DNA of 64,000 bases from contig JACDTU010000015.1 in the NCBI GenBank assembly GCA_022376465.1, positions 620,001-684,000 of the forward strand, read 5' to 3'. Source of the DNA: Cubamyces lactineus (taxonomy: Eukaryota > Basidiomycota > Agaricomycetes > Polyporales > Polyporaceae). Below, in pieces: positions 1 to 11,161 of this stretch. Within the stretch, counting starts at the first letter, position 1. The number at the start of each line of letters is the position of its first letter. Below the pieces are notes generated by a model, which searched no databases, was not told where the DNA came from, and was given only the letters and a program-made list of their open reading frames with translations. The translations under genes and the position numbers were made by a program.

Positions 1-18
1 TCACTTACACTCGACCAG

Positions 19-2284
19 GCGGACGCTATCAACACTCGGGCCGTACTGTCAGGCTCCCTCCTTGTCGCTACCCATTCCCCGCACGACAATCGTGATGCGA
101 CTGAGAACAAGGCTGGCTGCGGGATGTACTCTGCGGGCTCGAGTGCCGTTATCGACAGGCGAACGGACTGGTCAACGATCGAAGTTACTGTCGAATGCGA
201 GACTGGATACGAAGACGACCCGGATGCATTGGACGTTGTAGTAGAAGAAGTGGCCAGCTATCCAATTCTTTCCCGATCACGGAAGGGGCTTATTGCTCAG
301 ATCACCACTACCAGCAGCCTCGTCTCCAAGTACCAGCTGGTTACACATCATTTCACCATTCTCCTCCTCGGCGAATACGCACGTGTTGCTATGTCTGACC
401 GCGCAGGAATTATCTACTCCTCCCAAGTCAACTACAAGGCGAATCCAGCGAAGCTTGGGCGGGTACTCTGGTGTCTCTCGCACGCTTCCCCCGAAGCTCG
501 TGGCCATGACCCATCTGCGGTTCGCATCCATCGCGACAGCCCAGAATACGATGCGATGGTCGCATGGAAAACCAAGATACTCCCTGTCGACGACCACGCT
601 CGTGAGGTCTTCGTGGAGACGCTTCGCGAAGACTATCCATGGTATAAGTTGACGGTAGGTTGCGAAGACGGGCCGAGAGACTTCCTCGTTGCGAAGCCTA
701 CATATGTCGCGCCAGAGCTCATTGGGCGCGGCACTCACGGGTTTGTTGCATACAATGTCGGCGATTCCAAACGGCCCTTCGTATATCTGAAGGACTGCTG
801 GCGCGTGGTACACGGACCCTCAAAGCAAGAGGGTGAGATCCTCGCATACCTCAACTCCAAGGGCGTCAGATACATTCCGACGCTACTCTGTCACGGTGAC
901 GTCCCTGGTCAGGAGACAGTAGCGCACAAGATATGGCAACGCGTCAACGCGAGTCCGGATAAGCGTCTGATTAAGACGAATCAGCACTACCGCCTCGTAG
1001 TTAATGAGGTGGGCAAACCAATATACGAGTTCTCGAACGGGAAGCAGCTCGTCAAGCTTATAACCGAATGTATGTTTGGTACGTGGGTACTTGTTGTCCA
1101 CATCCAGCCTGCCGAAACTGAGTCGACCTCATAGCGCACAAGGAAGCCTACGACAAAGCCAAGGTCATCCATCGGGATATCAGTGCTGGGAACTTGCTCA
1201 TGGTCCCAGTAGGCAAGACCACTAAGGGCGGGACAATCTATCGTGGTCTGCTCACGCACTGGGAACTGTCCAAGCGGATTGATGAACGCAATTTGAAGCC
1301 CCGCAATCCTGACCGAGCGGTATGTGGTGGATAGTCGCTCTCTGTGAGATGTGTGCTAAGTACGATCTTACTATATTCTAGGGTACATGGCAGTATATGT
1401 CCGTGAACGCACTCAACCTGCCATCAAAGGAAATCGACGTCGCCGATGACCTTGAATCTTTCCTGTACGTCCTGATCTGGTGCGCAATCCGGTACCTTCC
1501 GCATAATTGCCCCGACGTGGGCCACTTCATGTACTACTTCTTCGACGACAGCGAGACAACCAACTATCAGGAGTACAGCTGCGGGCTGTTGAAGAGGCTG
1601 GCAGTAGAAGCAGGCTATCTGTTGACCAGCATGCAGAAACGCGTCGTCTTCCTCCGCGAGCCTCCCCGGATCGCCGTGAGCACGGCCGCAGCACCTCATG
1701 AGTCTGCCTTTGTAGCTGCGGCGACACCCACTTTGGACAACGAACCGTCGACGCCCCCTTCGACACCACCAGCTCACGCTCCCAGTTCCGCCCTCGTGTA
1801 CTCCTCTGCATCGTCTTTAGACATACCCGAGAAGGATCAACATCCGGTCCATCTGATCGTCACCGAACTCCTCCAACGGTTCATGATGTATTACAAGCTC
1901 CAGGCAAACACCGGCAAGCACGTAAAGCCGGTCGTGATCGCGGAGGATGTCGACGAGTTGTATGGTCTGGACGCTGCGGTTCGGTTCGACACGGGCACGG
2001 ACGAGGGCGAAGCCGCTAGCTTTTCGCATGAAATGATCCCAGCACATGAGCGTGGAAACATCACGAAGGCCGTCAACACCCACCGTGCATTCGGAGAACT
2101 TCTCATGAGCTTCCCCAATAACAAGATGGTCGGTTGGCCCGAGAATGACCGACTCGCCGACCAACTCGACCCAGCGTATCGCCCTGACAAGGAGGATAAG
2201 ACACGAGAGAAGCGTCCGAGACACGAAGACAAGCCTGCTAATTCGGACAGCAAGCCATTTCGCAGCGACACGTCGAAGACCTAG
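19..2284 (+). CDS. FunK1-type fungal protein kinase A (5' end outside window)
   Basis: Three exons are visible: 19-1078, 1135-1319 and 1382-2284. An acceptor AG at 17-18 shows that at least one coding exon lies to the left; the paralogue at 15.1-17.6 kb has a 52-codon first exon at this point. All junctions keep frame, giving 715 visible residues. Kinase landmarks in order are a beta3-like lysine in FVYLKDCWR, HGDV, the catalytic loop VIHRDISAGN (HRD near visible residue 366), a DWE-like HWELSK in the DFG position, GTWQYMS directly after intron 3, and DDLESFLYVL as helix F. These are hallmarks of the basidiomycete-expanded FunK1 family, a group of presumed Ser/Thr kinases without assigned substrates. 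The C-terminus is charged, with a KRPR stretch. It lies tail to tail with kinase B. The fold and family are well supported; whether it is active is unknown, because the DFG-equivalent is atypical. Confidence 0.85.
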
Positions 2285-2905
2285 CCCCATACGATCACTG
2301 CAAGCTTCTCATTGGCTCTTCCCGTGCCTTCGTGTCGACATACTGCTTGAGTTTCAATTTGTCCACTTTCAGCCCCTCTCGAACAATCCGCGCCAGTATA
2401 CTTATCTATGTCATGCTAATTTTTATTCCAAGCATCGGATTCTGGTCGTATGTGCTTCTACCGCACGTCTCGCCGTCTCTACTCGTAGCTAGGCATAGCA
2501 TTGAACTGCGGGATGCGTTGATGTACCCGTCGCTCCTTTGTACTGCCAGTGTCCGTCAGCTGTGACCGCTATATATGATAGCATCATACTCTCTTCCAGT
2601 GGACCACTCCACGTTATCTGTGACCTGCCGAAACAAATTGCTTCACGGTGGCAGCTATGTACGTCCCTATCAATGCTAGGTCATGGGACCCCGTACTATT
2701 ATTCTGTGCCATGCTAAGACTGTGTGGTCAATGATCACGGCGAATGGAACTGGAAACGCTGTCCAGGGCCTGCACTAAGCGCTCCTACAGAAGCGGCAAC
2801 AGAAAGGGAGACAATATGGATCATGAATTGGTGGCGATGATATGATACAAGTGCTAACACAACAAGTCGAGCTCGAACAGGTGCAGGAGAGAGAAAGATT
2901 GGGCT
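2285..2905. other. Intergenic stretch between tail-to-tail kinases A and B
   Basis: This 621-bp stretch separates the two 3' ends. The last 60 bp next to kinase B match, in inverse, the sequences just after kinases D and E (a gagctcga block followed by a tgttaggatttgta-like block), so it is probably shared 3' UTR. I see no gene, tRNA or mobile element in the rest. Confidence 0.6.
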
Positions 2906-5456
2906 TCATCCACGCGAAGCAGCGCTGCATACACGCTTGCTCTCAGGCTGCGACTCCTCGAAGGCGTCGTCTTCTCGGTCCGGACGTTTTCCTGGCCGCT
3001 GGCTGTTCTTCGGATCGGGATCGAACTTCGGATCAAGCTGGTCAGGCAGCTTGTCATCGCGTGGCCACTTTTCCTTCCACTCTTCACTGTACAACATGGT
3101 AGCGAGGACGCCGAGCATATCACGGTGGGTGTTGAGCTTCCTCGCAGTCGCTTGCAGCAAAGCGACGTCTGGGGCGTTGCGTGCAGCTAGCGCTGATGCG
3201 TTGTCCTTGACGTAGCGTTCCCACCTAGCTGCACCGCGAGGGTCCCATGAGTCTAGGCGATGGTTTGAAGCTACTGGCCTGGAATCAGAGGGAGGCTCCA
3301 TGAGCTCGTAGCGTGCTTTGAACCAGCCCAAGAGTGTCTCGAAAATCTCGTCAATGGGATGGCGCAGGTCTTCTGGAACGCCTGTCTTCTCCTGGAACGT
3401 AGCCGCAATGGAGGACGAATCAGGCTGCCCCGACAGCTGCAGAGTCACACTTGAGCCTTTTTCCGACTGGGCAGCGGCAGCGGCGATCTCTTCCTGAGTT
3501 CGAGGTCGAGTGAGGAACACGATAGGTATACCGGAAGCGGTCCTGAGGCGTCCCAGAAGCATTGACGTGGACTTCAGTACAGAGCAGGTGTACTCTCTAT
3601 GCCCGACAGTCTCGCCGCAATCGAAGAAGGTGTACATAAATCGACTGACGTCGCTGCAAGTGTGAGGGAGGAACCTGATCGCGCAATAGAGCAGGACGTG
3701 GAAGAACGACTCGAGTTCGTCGGCGATCTGAATTTGAGCCTTGGGATTGCTGAGCGCATGGGTTGACAGAAACTGCCACGTTCCCTGAACATACCTGTCA
3801 GGCCATAAACAACCTGGATATAACGATAATGACTCACAGTTCGATCCGGATGACGCGCTTCTAGTTCGTTGTACTCCGTCCGCTTTGATAGCTCCCAGTC
3901 CGCCAGCATCCCCTTGTATAGCGGCTGCTTGTCCACCGGATGCTCGCCGCACGGGATGAGCAGGATGTTGCCAACACTGATGTCCCTGTGCATGATATTG
4001 GCCTTCGTGTACGCCTCCTCGTGCGCTGTGATCGTCGTGAGCCGCGAAAACGCGCAGATAACAAAACCGGAACACACCTTCGATGCAGTCAATCAGGACC
4101 GACACCAGTTCTCTCCCGTTCGGGAACTTCTTGAGGGGCAGACCGACCTCGTTCACGACCAGTCGATAGTGTTGATGCGCCTTCATACGGCATTCCTTCG
4201 TCGGATGCAGGCTAGCCCATACGTCCTGCGACACCGTCCGCTGCCCCTCCACATCTCCATGACAGAGCACGGTCGGAACATTCGACACCTCGTGTTGATT
4301 GAGCACAGCGAGGATGTCGCCTTCGAGCTCGGAGCGTTCGTGCACCACCCGCCAACAGTCCTTGACGTACACGAAGGGGCGATCTTTGTTGCCCTTGTCG
4401 TATGCGACGTATCCTCGAGTCGCCCGGCCAACGACACCAGGAGCAATGAACGTAGGCTTCGCCACCAGGAACTCCTTGTAGCCGTCTCCGTCCCGGACCT
4501 TCAGCTTCCACCAAGCCCAGCCGCGATCAAGGGTCTGCACGAAGAGCTGGCGTGTGTAGTCGTCCTCTGGAAGGGTCTTCGTCTCCCAAGCAAGCATCTC
4601 GAGGCCCTCAAGGCTGCTCGGGGAGACGTATACGGCGGTGGGATCACGACCGCGAGTCTCCGGGGACGCGTGGGCGAGTCGCCAGAGGAAGTGACCGAGC
4701 TTGGCAGGCTCTTGCTTGTAGTTGAACTTGGACGAGAAGACGAGCCCTGCGTGGTCGAACCGTTCGAGGCGTGCACAGTCGCCGAGGATTATGACAGAGA
4801 AATGGTGGGTGACGTGCTGGCGGTTGAAGACGGTACCTGCGTAGCCCAGGATCTGGCCGAGATTGTCCCGACGCCTCATCGATGTAGTGGGGTACCCAGA
4901 ATCTGTTTTTTCTTCGAACGGGTCGTCTTGGGTAGGATGGGTCTTGAACTCGATAGTGAGCTCGATGGCCGCCCAATTCGTACGTGCGCCGGTAGCTGGC
5001 ACCGTGTCTTGGGGGTACATCCCCACATCGGTCTTCCTCTTCTTCGTGTCCGAGGGATCCGGCAGGGAGTCTGTCGCCGCCAGAGAGAAGTTGCCTAGGA
5101 TGTTTGCCTTATTGACGGCCTCAACCTGATATGTTGTCAGGTACTGATCTCGTCAACTATGAGAATGCACTCGGAATATCACGTACGAATGGTTTGTACA
5201 TGTCAGTCTCTTTCCCGTCGGTGGGGACTGCATCGAACATCTGATCGTAGATGTTGGCGTCGGGTTCGCCTTCGACAGCAGGCAAGAAATCTGTCATGAA
5301 TTTGTCGTAAGGGAGCATGGCGAGCTTGTGGACCATGACTCGATGGAGTTCGTCGTTGAGGACCTTAACCTTCAGGTTCTGAGCAGCAGAGTAGGGCCCT
5401 GTCATGGGCGTACGCCGGGGAGGCGTCGAGTGGACGGAAGCCTGACCGTCAGCCAT
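2906..5456 (-). CDS. FunK1-type fungal protein kinase B
   Basis: Four exons on the minus strand: 5456-5187, 5125-4078, 4025-3838 and 3784-2906, encoding 794 residues with consistent intron phases (0, 1, 0). The start MADGQASVH is chosen because a TATATA box lies at 5511-5516, 55 nt upstream; the open frame before it is probably 5' UTR. Motifs are a beta3-like lysine in FVYVKDCWR, the catalytic loop IMHRDISVGN (HRD 452-454), ADWELSK, GTWQFLS opening exon 4 (residue 503), and DELESFFHVL. The C-terminal 150 residues are charged and end in an RPDRED/SKRV region. It is almost identical to kinase E (23447-25991) up to about residue 640, then abruptly divergent. It belongs to the inverted duplicated unit that also carries the secreted-protein gene at 6973-7437. 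Substrate unknown. Confidence 0.87.
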
Positions 5457-6972
5457 GGTTGTGGGAGAAGGAAGAGGGCGGTGGGGGGACTCACGGGAGA
5501 TTGGGCAGACTATATACTGGTGTAGTTTAGCCACGAGAAGCGCTGATGATTGTGAGCCCAAACTGGAAGGAGAGAACAAACGGACAAAGGAAATGCGCGT
5601 CGCCGATCAAATTATGGCTAAATCGACGGGGGCTGCGTTGCGTGAGCCTGGTGGTGGGTGGTGGCTAAGTTGTGGAAGTCAAGCGCCCGACGGCCGGCCG
5701 CAGCTCGCCTAGCAGATCAAGCGCCCGTCCTCATCGCTCTGAGGGCGCTTTCCCTCATCTCCCAGCCAACTCTTTCTTGGCGAGACATGCGTGCACTGGC
5801 GGCATATGTGCATAATCGCAAGTTGAGATATCAATGCCGAGATGCCATGTGCGCGCCGTGGTTAACGCACGGTAGAGCCGTTGGAATGTCGACACCCAGT
5901 CGTTCCATCTCTGCGCTTGAGCACAGCCACCAGCCAAACTTCAGCCAGTCACGACAATGCGAACTTTGTGCTAATTCCAAGTCGTGCCATGACTGTGCCA
6001 CGCAAGGACAACCAGCCATTGATTGCTTTACCGGTAAATTGGAATGTCTTATAACTGCCTTTGTTCGTCATGTGCTTATGTTGGCACTGACATGCGGCCC
6101 TAGCCAAGATACGCCAGGCTCCAGACAATGCGCTGAGTGAGTTTGAGTGTGCCGCGATGCCAGCCACGCAAGAACATTCAGCCATACTTGCGCCACGAGG
6201 TAACTGATTGATTCGATGCATTTAATGTTCGTAATGTGTTACAATGGCTCGCTGACTACAACTTGGCTTGACAGATGAAGTGAGATTAGCCACCTGCACT
6301 GACATTCGCCCTATGGTCCGGGGTGCATTTCCCCCATTCCTGGAACGCCCGCATCTAGTTGACACAGTCGACAATTGCAGGAGTGCTGGCTAGCCTTTCG
6401 CCGTAAACCTGCCACCACCACCCGCAAAACTTGACTCGGCACACACAACGGGACATGAATTCACCAAGTCCGACTTCCGAGTCCGGACTCCGCATATTAG
6501 TACTGAAGGTTTGTGAAGCTAGGATGGAACTTGGGCAGCCCTCTAACGTCCTTACAGGTACATCAAGTTGTCCAAGCTCCGCTGATTCACCGCGATGCCC
6601 CCGTTACCCGTCGCGAGCGTGCGCTCAATACCCTCAAAGAGCATGCATCATATTCCGCGTCGTTTGGCTCTCATAGTAAGACCGAGCATGGTATAGCTCC
6701 GGGCTGCGCAGGTCTGCCTCAATTGCGACTTCACTCGCACCTTCGCAGTGCGGCCAGCACAAGTGTCCGGGCCACCACATTCGGCGCGACGTCCGTGGTA
6801 CCCTTCTCGTACACTTTGTGAGTCCAAGTCAGGCTCTCGCACATTAACTACACGACCTCATTCTCGTCGAAGCTCCTTGTTACTACATGCTCTCCCTTCA
6901 TCGTCGGCCTACGTATACAACCACCAGCCTATGTCAACTTAAAGGACCGCCGTTTGTATACACGATACGCGC
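5457..6972. other. Kinase B promoter and duplicated intergenic block
   Basis: The stretch holds a TATA box for kinase B at 5511-5516 (minus strand). The remainder corresponds, inverted and with substitutions and small indels, to 21968-23446. Open frames here (for example around 6513-6821, with a counterpart at 22152-22436) lack ATG starts or recognisable domains and look like drifted noncoding DNA. Confidence 0.6.
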
Positions 6973-7437
6973 TTAGTTCCCGTCATTGCGGCACTGTTTG
7001 AGCGTGTCCCATGGTGTCAGCATCCATCATCGAGTGATCGAGGGAATGACTGCTAGCTACTCACACAGACAGAGATGACGTCGCTGCCACACACGCCCGA
7101 GTTCGGGTCAGGACGGCAGGCGTAGATGAGGCCCGTGACCGTGCTCGTGTACCGGTCGAACAGAATAGGAGGCGGCGAGCACCCAAAGATCCCTTGGTCG
7201 CATGGGTTGCCGTTCGTAGTGAGACCATCGGCGACATTGCAGCTGTCATCGTAGACGTTCCCTGCGGAAGCGAGAAGTCAGTGCATGGCGCGGAGCATGC
7301 CCTAACGGAGGCCTACATCGCGAATAACCGCCCCCGAGAACGATCTGGTTTCCAATGGCGTAGTTGAAGCCAGGGCAGATGGCGGAGACCTGACTGACGG
7401 TAGCGGCGAGAGTCGCAAAGGCGATGAGGTACTTCAT
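6973..7437 (-). CDS. Small secreted cysteine-rich protein, copy 1
   Basis: Three exons on the minus strand: 7437-7329, 7261-7065 and 6993-6973, giving 108 residues. The protein opens with a typical signal peptide (MKYLIAFATLAATVSQVSA). The mature part begins ICPGFNYAIGN and contains eight cysteines, the last two adjacent in SVCCRNDGN. The splice at 7328 falls within glycines and continues NVYDDSCN. A TATATAA box on the minus strand at 7549-7555 lies about 110 nt upstream. Eight cysteines recall hydrophobins, but the two CC doublets and spacing of that family are absent, so I leave the function open: an extracellular or effector-like small protein. It sits 1.5 kb upstream of kinase B on the same strand, and the pair is duplicated at 21.5-26.0 kb. 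Confidence 0.8.
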
Positions 7438-8699
7438 GACTAGATGAGAATCTGGATTGCGGGATGCAGTTGCTGGGGGCGTGGCTAGGATGAGAGCGTT
7501 GGGTGCTCTGGTTAGCTGTGCTGCTCTGCAACGCAGTCTTGACTCGCCTTATATACATCTCCGTCCTCCGAGTCGCCTCGCTGGCAAGCGCCCGAGTGTC
7601 TGCATGACGTGTGGGGCCGTAGGCGGCCGTCATGACCCCAGGTGACGGTACCTACATGACGTTAAATCGCAGTATGCGCTGAAATTGTAGGGCAAACGTG
7701 CTATGCGCAGTCATGACCACGGCGACTTTATGGTGAGCCGGACTGAACCCTAAGCAGACAGGTGGTCTTCACATCTTCGCAGTCACACCCGGCGGCGGAC
7801 ACATGATTGAGTTTACTCTTCGTTCGAAACGATACAACCTGCTTTATATACGAGGTGTATGTGGTCAATCGAAATCCTCGACAAGAAAAGCAATGCTGCT
7901 AGACAATGCCATTGGGCGAATGGAAACACGCCTGAAGACCCTTGCAGTTCGTGGAGGCTGATGTGTGGGAGGCTGCACTGCATTTCTGCTGTGCCGCCAC
8001 AGTGGAGGTAGTGCCGTAGCGTCTCAAGAGGTGTGAGTTCTGGGGCGCATTAAGATCGATGTTCAGTCAGTACGACAGCGCGGGAGAAGTGAACGCCCTT
8101 GAACACAAACGTACAGCGACAACACATCGAGTGTCCTGACAGGTAGTGACAACAATCTTCTATTAGGGTCCCCGGCACGTTATGGACCATGCGCTTGGGT
8201 CAAGTGGCACGATTCATGCCCGGTAGGCGGGGCGATGTTCAGCCCACTGTGAGGTTCTGCTTCAGGTCCAGCGTTGGCCTGAGGCCCCGTGGCCGACCTG
8301 GTCCTGGAGAGTATCCATGCATACGGCTGAATGACCTGGGCATCCAATCGTGGCGCCACACAAGAATGAGGAGGTCGAGGGCCTGTCATGGGTGACTTGT
8401 TCACCAAACTAGCAGCCGAGGTACTCACTTCAAGGCGCACCACGGCGAGCGACAGTCACGGGTGGTTCGAATGAGTTCATGCCGAGTCGATGCCACCGGA
8501 TAGCCTGGGATAGGACGAGTGAGTTCTACGGCATCAGCAGCTAAGGTTCTGAGAGCGCACACGAGATCATCTGTCAGTTTACATTGGATGTAGACCTGCC
8601 AACTTGACTCCTGTCTCTACGGCATTGCGTCTAGCCCTGAGTGAACGCAATGTGGTGGAGGTCTCCGCTGACTGATGCTCCTTCCGCCCAGCCCTAGTC
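7438..8699. other. Gene-free stretch
   Basis: The first 270 bp, to about 7710, belong to the inverted duplicated unit. From there to 8700 I see no coding pattern, tandem repeat or mobile-element end. Confidence 0.5.
7549..7555 (-). promoter_or_regulatory. TATA box of secreted-protein gene copy 1
   Basis: TATATAA on the minus strand, about 110 nt upstream of the ATG. The duplicate gene has TATATTA at the same place (21389-21395). Confidence 0.5.
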
Positions 8700-9094
8700 G
8701 GCGTCTTCTGTGTTACCTTGGAATATTCCTGATGAACACGCATCCTATTCATGCGGTTGTCTCCGAGCTCCTCCAATGGCACCCAAAATTCCAAGCATTC
8801 ACTCACGAGCACGTTCAACTGGCCATGGCCGACGACGACTCGGATGGATTATGCGGCCGTCTAGATGCTCTAGTAGGGTTCGGCACGGCTGACAGGGGAA
8901 GAAATTATGGCGCCACTTTCGCGTATGGGTCGACCCCAGCGCATGCACGGGACAGAATTACAAAGGCGGTTCAGTCATCTGCCACCGTTCAGTTGGGGGA
9001 GTACTCACGAGTCACGACGCTCTTACGCGACAAGAAGACAGAAGACAACGGCAGGCCAAGGAAGCTTTACAAGCCTCAAGTTCAGAAGCGATAA
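8700..9094 (+). pseudogene. Decayed C-terminal fragment of an A/C-type FunK1 kinase
   Basis: The translation NTHPIHAVVSELL matches QHPVHLIVTELL of kinase A, and downstream PAHARDRITKAV matches PAHERGNITKAV. A preceding NIPDEH piece, matching DIPEKD in kinase A, is in a different frame, so a frameshift lies near 8720-8735. No catalytic domain precedes it, and the frame loses similarity before a normal C-terminus. It is a relic of a further kinase copy on the plus strand. Confidence 0.65.
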
Positions 9095-9767
9095 TTTGAC
9101 ATCCAAGCCTTGAACCCCTCTCCCGTGGATGGTCAAGTTTCAGACCGCCGCACCATTTCGACTCACGCTCAACTCGATCATAATGTCATGGATATTTGTG
9201 TCCCGAAATACGAGGTCAAGACTGACGGCCTTAACACCGTATAGCACCTCTTGAGATGCAGTTACTCCTAAATTTCGTACCAAGTGTGGGGGAGACGTGG
9301 GCTTAGGTCTAGAAGCCCGTACATCGGAGCCGAGCGACCACCTGTTTTGTGGCGCCCATTCAATGTCGACGTGACTCGCTATGAGAAGAGCAAGTGCGCA
9401 TACATTCAATTTACATTCAGTCCATTCGTAGCTGAGAGGCTCACTGGCGAACCCTGCCCGCCACGCGTCTCTCCGGCCCCCATCCTCCTTCAGCTGACAA
9501 AAGGGCCGTGCATGCTAAGCTAAGCCAATTGTGCGAATGTCGATCTACCCGTTTCCCGGCTAGGATGGCCTAATGGAGATCCTGGTTTAATGTATGGGCG
9601 TAGTCGTATGAGCCGGACGGTTGAGTATATGTATGTATAGCGCTAGTAAACAATGCATCCGTGAGAGCGCTTGATGACGAAAGTATCGCAATCGCACCTG
9701 GTGATCGTCTTGCTGCGTCATCCCGTTCCACGCTTTCTGAATAAGCACGCATTGCGGTACCCATGCA
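9095..9767. other. Gene-free stretch upstream of GST gene
   Basis: No recognised gene or repeat. The GST TATA box follows at 9768. Confidence 0.45.
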
Positions 9768-9773
9768 TATAAA
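9768..9773 (+). promoter_or_regulatory. TATA box of GST gene
   Basis: TATAAA ends 10 nt before an ATG at 9783 and 105 nt before the ATG at 9879. Normal TATA-to-start spacing favours transcripts beginning after 9783, and therefore translation from 9879. Confidence 0.5.
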
Positions 9774-9878
9774 GACTAGGTTATGCTTCGAGCCACAACA
9801 TCCACAACATCCCGCCTTGGACGATTCTCCAACACTCGCATAATCAGAACTAACAACACAATACGTTCCAAGTCGACC

Positions 9879-10835
9879 ATGAGTGTTCCCGACCAGCACA
9901 TCTACCCGCACGCAACCGGTCAAGCGGCAAAGACGGTGGAACAGCGCCAGGAACCGCAAGACCTCGTGTTCTACTCAGGATGGGCAAGTATTTCGACGCC
10001 CAGCCGAAATGCGCATGATTAACGCTTGATCTCTTATGACAGTTCTGCCCATTCGTGCAACGCGCCTGGATTGCTCTTGAGGAGAGGGGCATCCCGTACC
10101 AATACAAGGAAGTGAACCCTTACAAGAAGGAGAAGCACTTCCTCGGTACGTCTCCATACGCATATCCAACCACCGAATTAGACTGCTTACTCACCAAACG
10201 CATCACCCGAACAGACATCAACCCCAAAGGCCTCGTCCCCGCCATCGAATACAAAGGAAAGGCGCTGTACGAATCGCTCATCCTCATCGAGTTTTTCGAA
10301 GACGCCTTTCCCGAGTACAAGCCGCGCCTCCTGCCCGACGACTCCTTCGACCGCGCATATGTCCGCCTCTGGGTTGACCACGTCGCAAAGCAGATCGTGC
10401 CCGCGTTCATGCGCACCGTTATGGCCCAGGAACCCGAGAAGCAGAAGGAGAACCTTGAGGAGTACTACAAGGCGCTTCGCACGCTCACCGACAAGATCAA
10501 GGGGCCGTACTTCCTGGGGGAGCAATTCTCGTTTGTCGACGCTGCGTTGGCTCCCTGGGTCGTCAGGGACTATATCATTGCCGAGAACCGCGGTACTCGA
10601 GGGCGGCGGTTGGAGAAAAGTGGAAGGCGTACGCAGAGAAGATCGAAACGCGCGAGAGCGTGTTGAAGACCATAAGCGTAAGTCCATGACACTTGACGTT
10701 GTTGATGCCGAGGAGCAGAAAATTTACGAGCAACGACAGGACAAGGAACACTATGCGGAGATATATGCGAGGTACCTGCGCAACGAAGCACAGAGCGAGG
10801 CGGCAAAGGCGATGAGGGCTGGCAGGCCCTTCTGA
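9879..10835 (+). pseudogene. Omega-class glutathione S-transferase with apparent 1-nt frameshift
   Basis: Exons 9879-9983, 10043-10145, 10215-10677 and 10740-10835. The thioredoxin-like N-terminal half has the omega-class catalytic cysteine in WFCPFVQRAW (Cys37), then INPKGLVPAIEY and ESLILIEF. The helical C-terminal half contains GEQFSFVDAALAPW and ends ARYLRNEAQSEAAKAMRAGRPF. Intron 1 is GC-AG: GCAAGT at 9984, the only donor that keeps frame. Frame is lost near 10590: IIAENR is in one frame and EKWKAYAEKIETRES in another. The summed exons (767 nt) are one base short of a multiple of three, consistent with a single missing base; the length would then be about 255 residues. This is either a true inactivating deletion or a sequencing error. 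The enzyme would use glutathione in the cytosol for thiol transfer or detoxification. Confidence 0.85.
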
Positions 10836-11161
10836 GTCGTTGTCAAGGATGCATCGAGAACTGTACGATAGCGTTTGTGCGATATCAAGCATTTTGGTTG
10901 AATAGTTGGAAGAGCTCAGCGCTGAGCGGTAATGCACCATGAGTGTAGTAACGTCGAGCTGGAGGACGGTGGTTATGGCAAGAGGACGAGAGAGGATTCT
11001 GTATTTGGAAGGCGGAGGCTTTGAATCCTAACAGGTACAAACAACGTCGCTGACGCTGCATGAGACTCAACGCGAGGGAGCGCCTATCACTCTCAGGGAG
11101 TTCCACTACCGATAGCACGACGTCGTCTCAGCTATTTTGTAGCTGAGGAGCTATTACGAAT
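10836..11161. other. Intergenic stretch between GST and reductase genes
   Basis: A 326-bp gap between two same-strand genes. No separate gene or repeat is seen. Confidence 0.5.

Noticed and set aside
5658..6140. 160-codon open frame upstream of kinase B
   Set aside because: No TATA or ATG context, no domain, and the corresponding duplicated region does not keep the frame clearly.
6513..6821. Protein gene conserved between 6513-6821 and 22152-22436
   Set aside because: No ATG start, no domain, and differences include changes expected of drifting duplicated noncoding DNA.
9783..9878. Arginine-rich N-terminal extension of GST as a mitochondrial presequence
   Set aside because: The ATG at 9783 lies only 10 nt past the TATA box, so most transcripts would begin downstream of it; the 9879 start fits family length.
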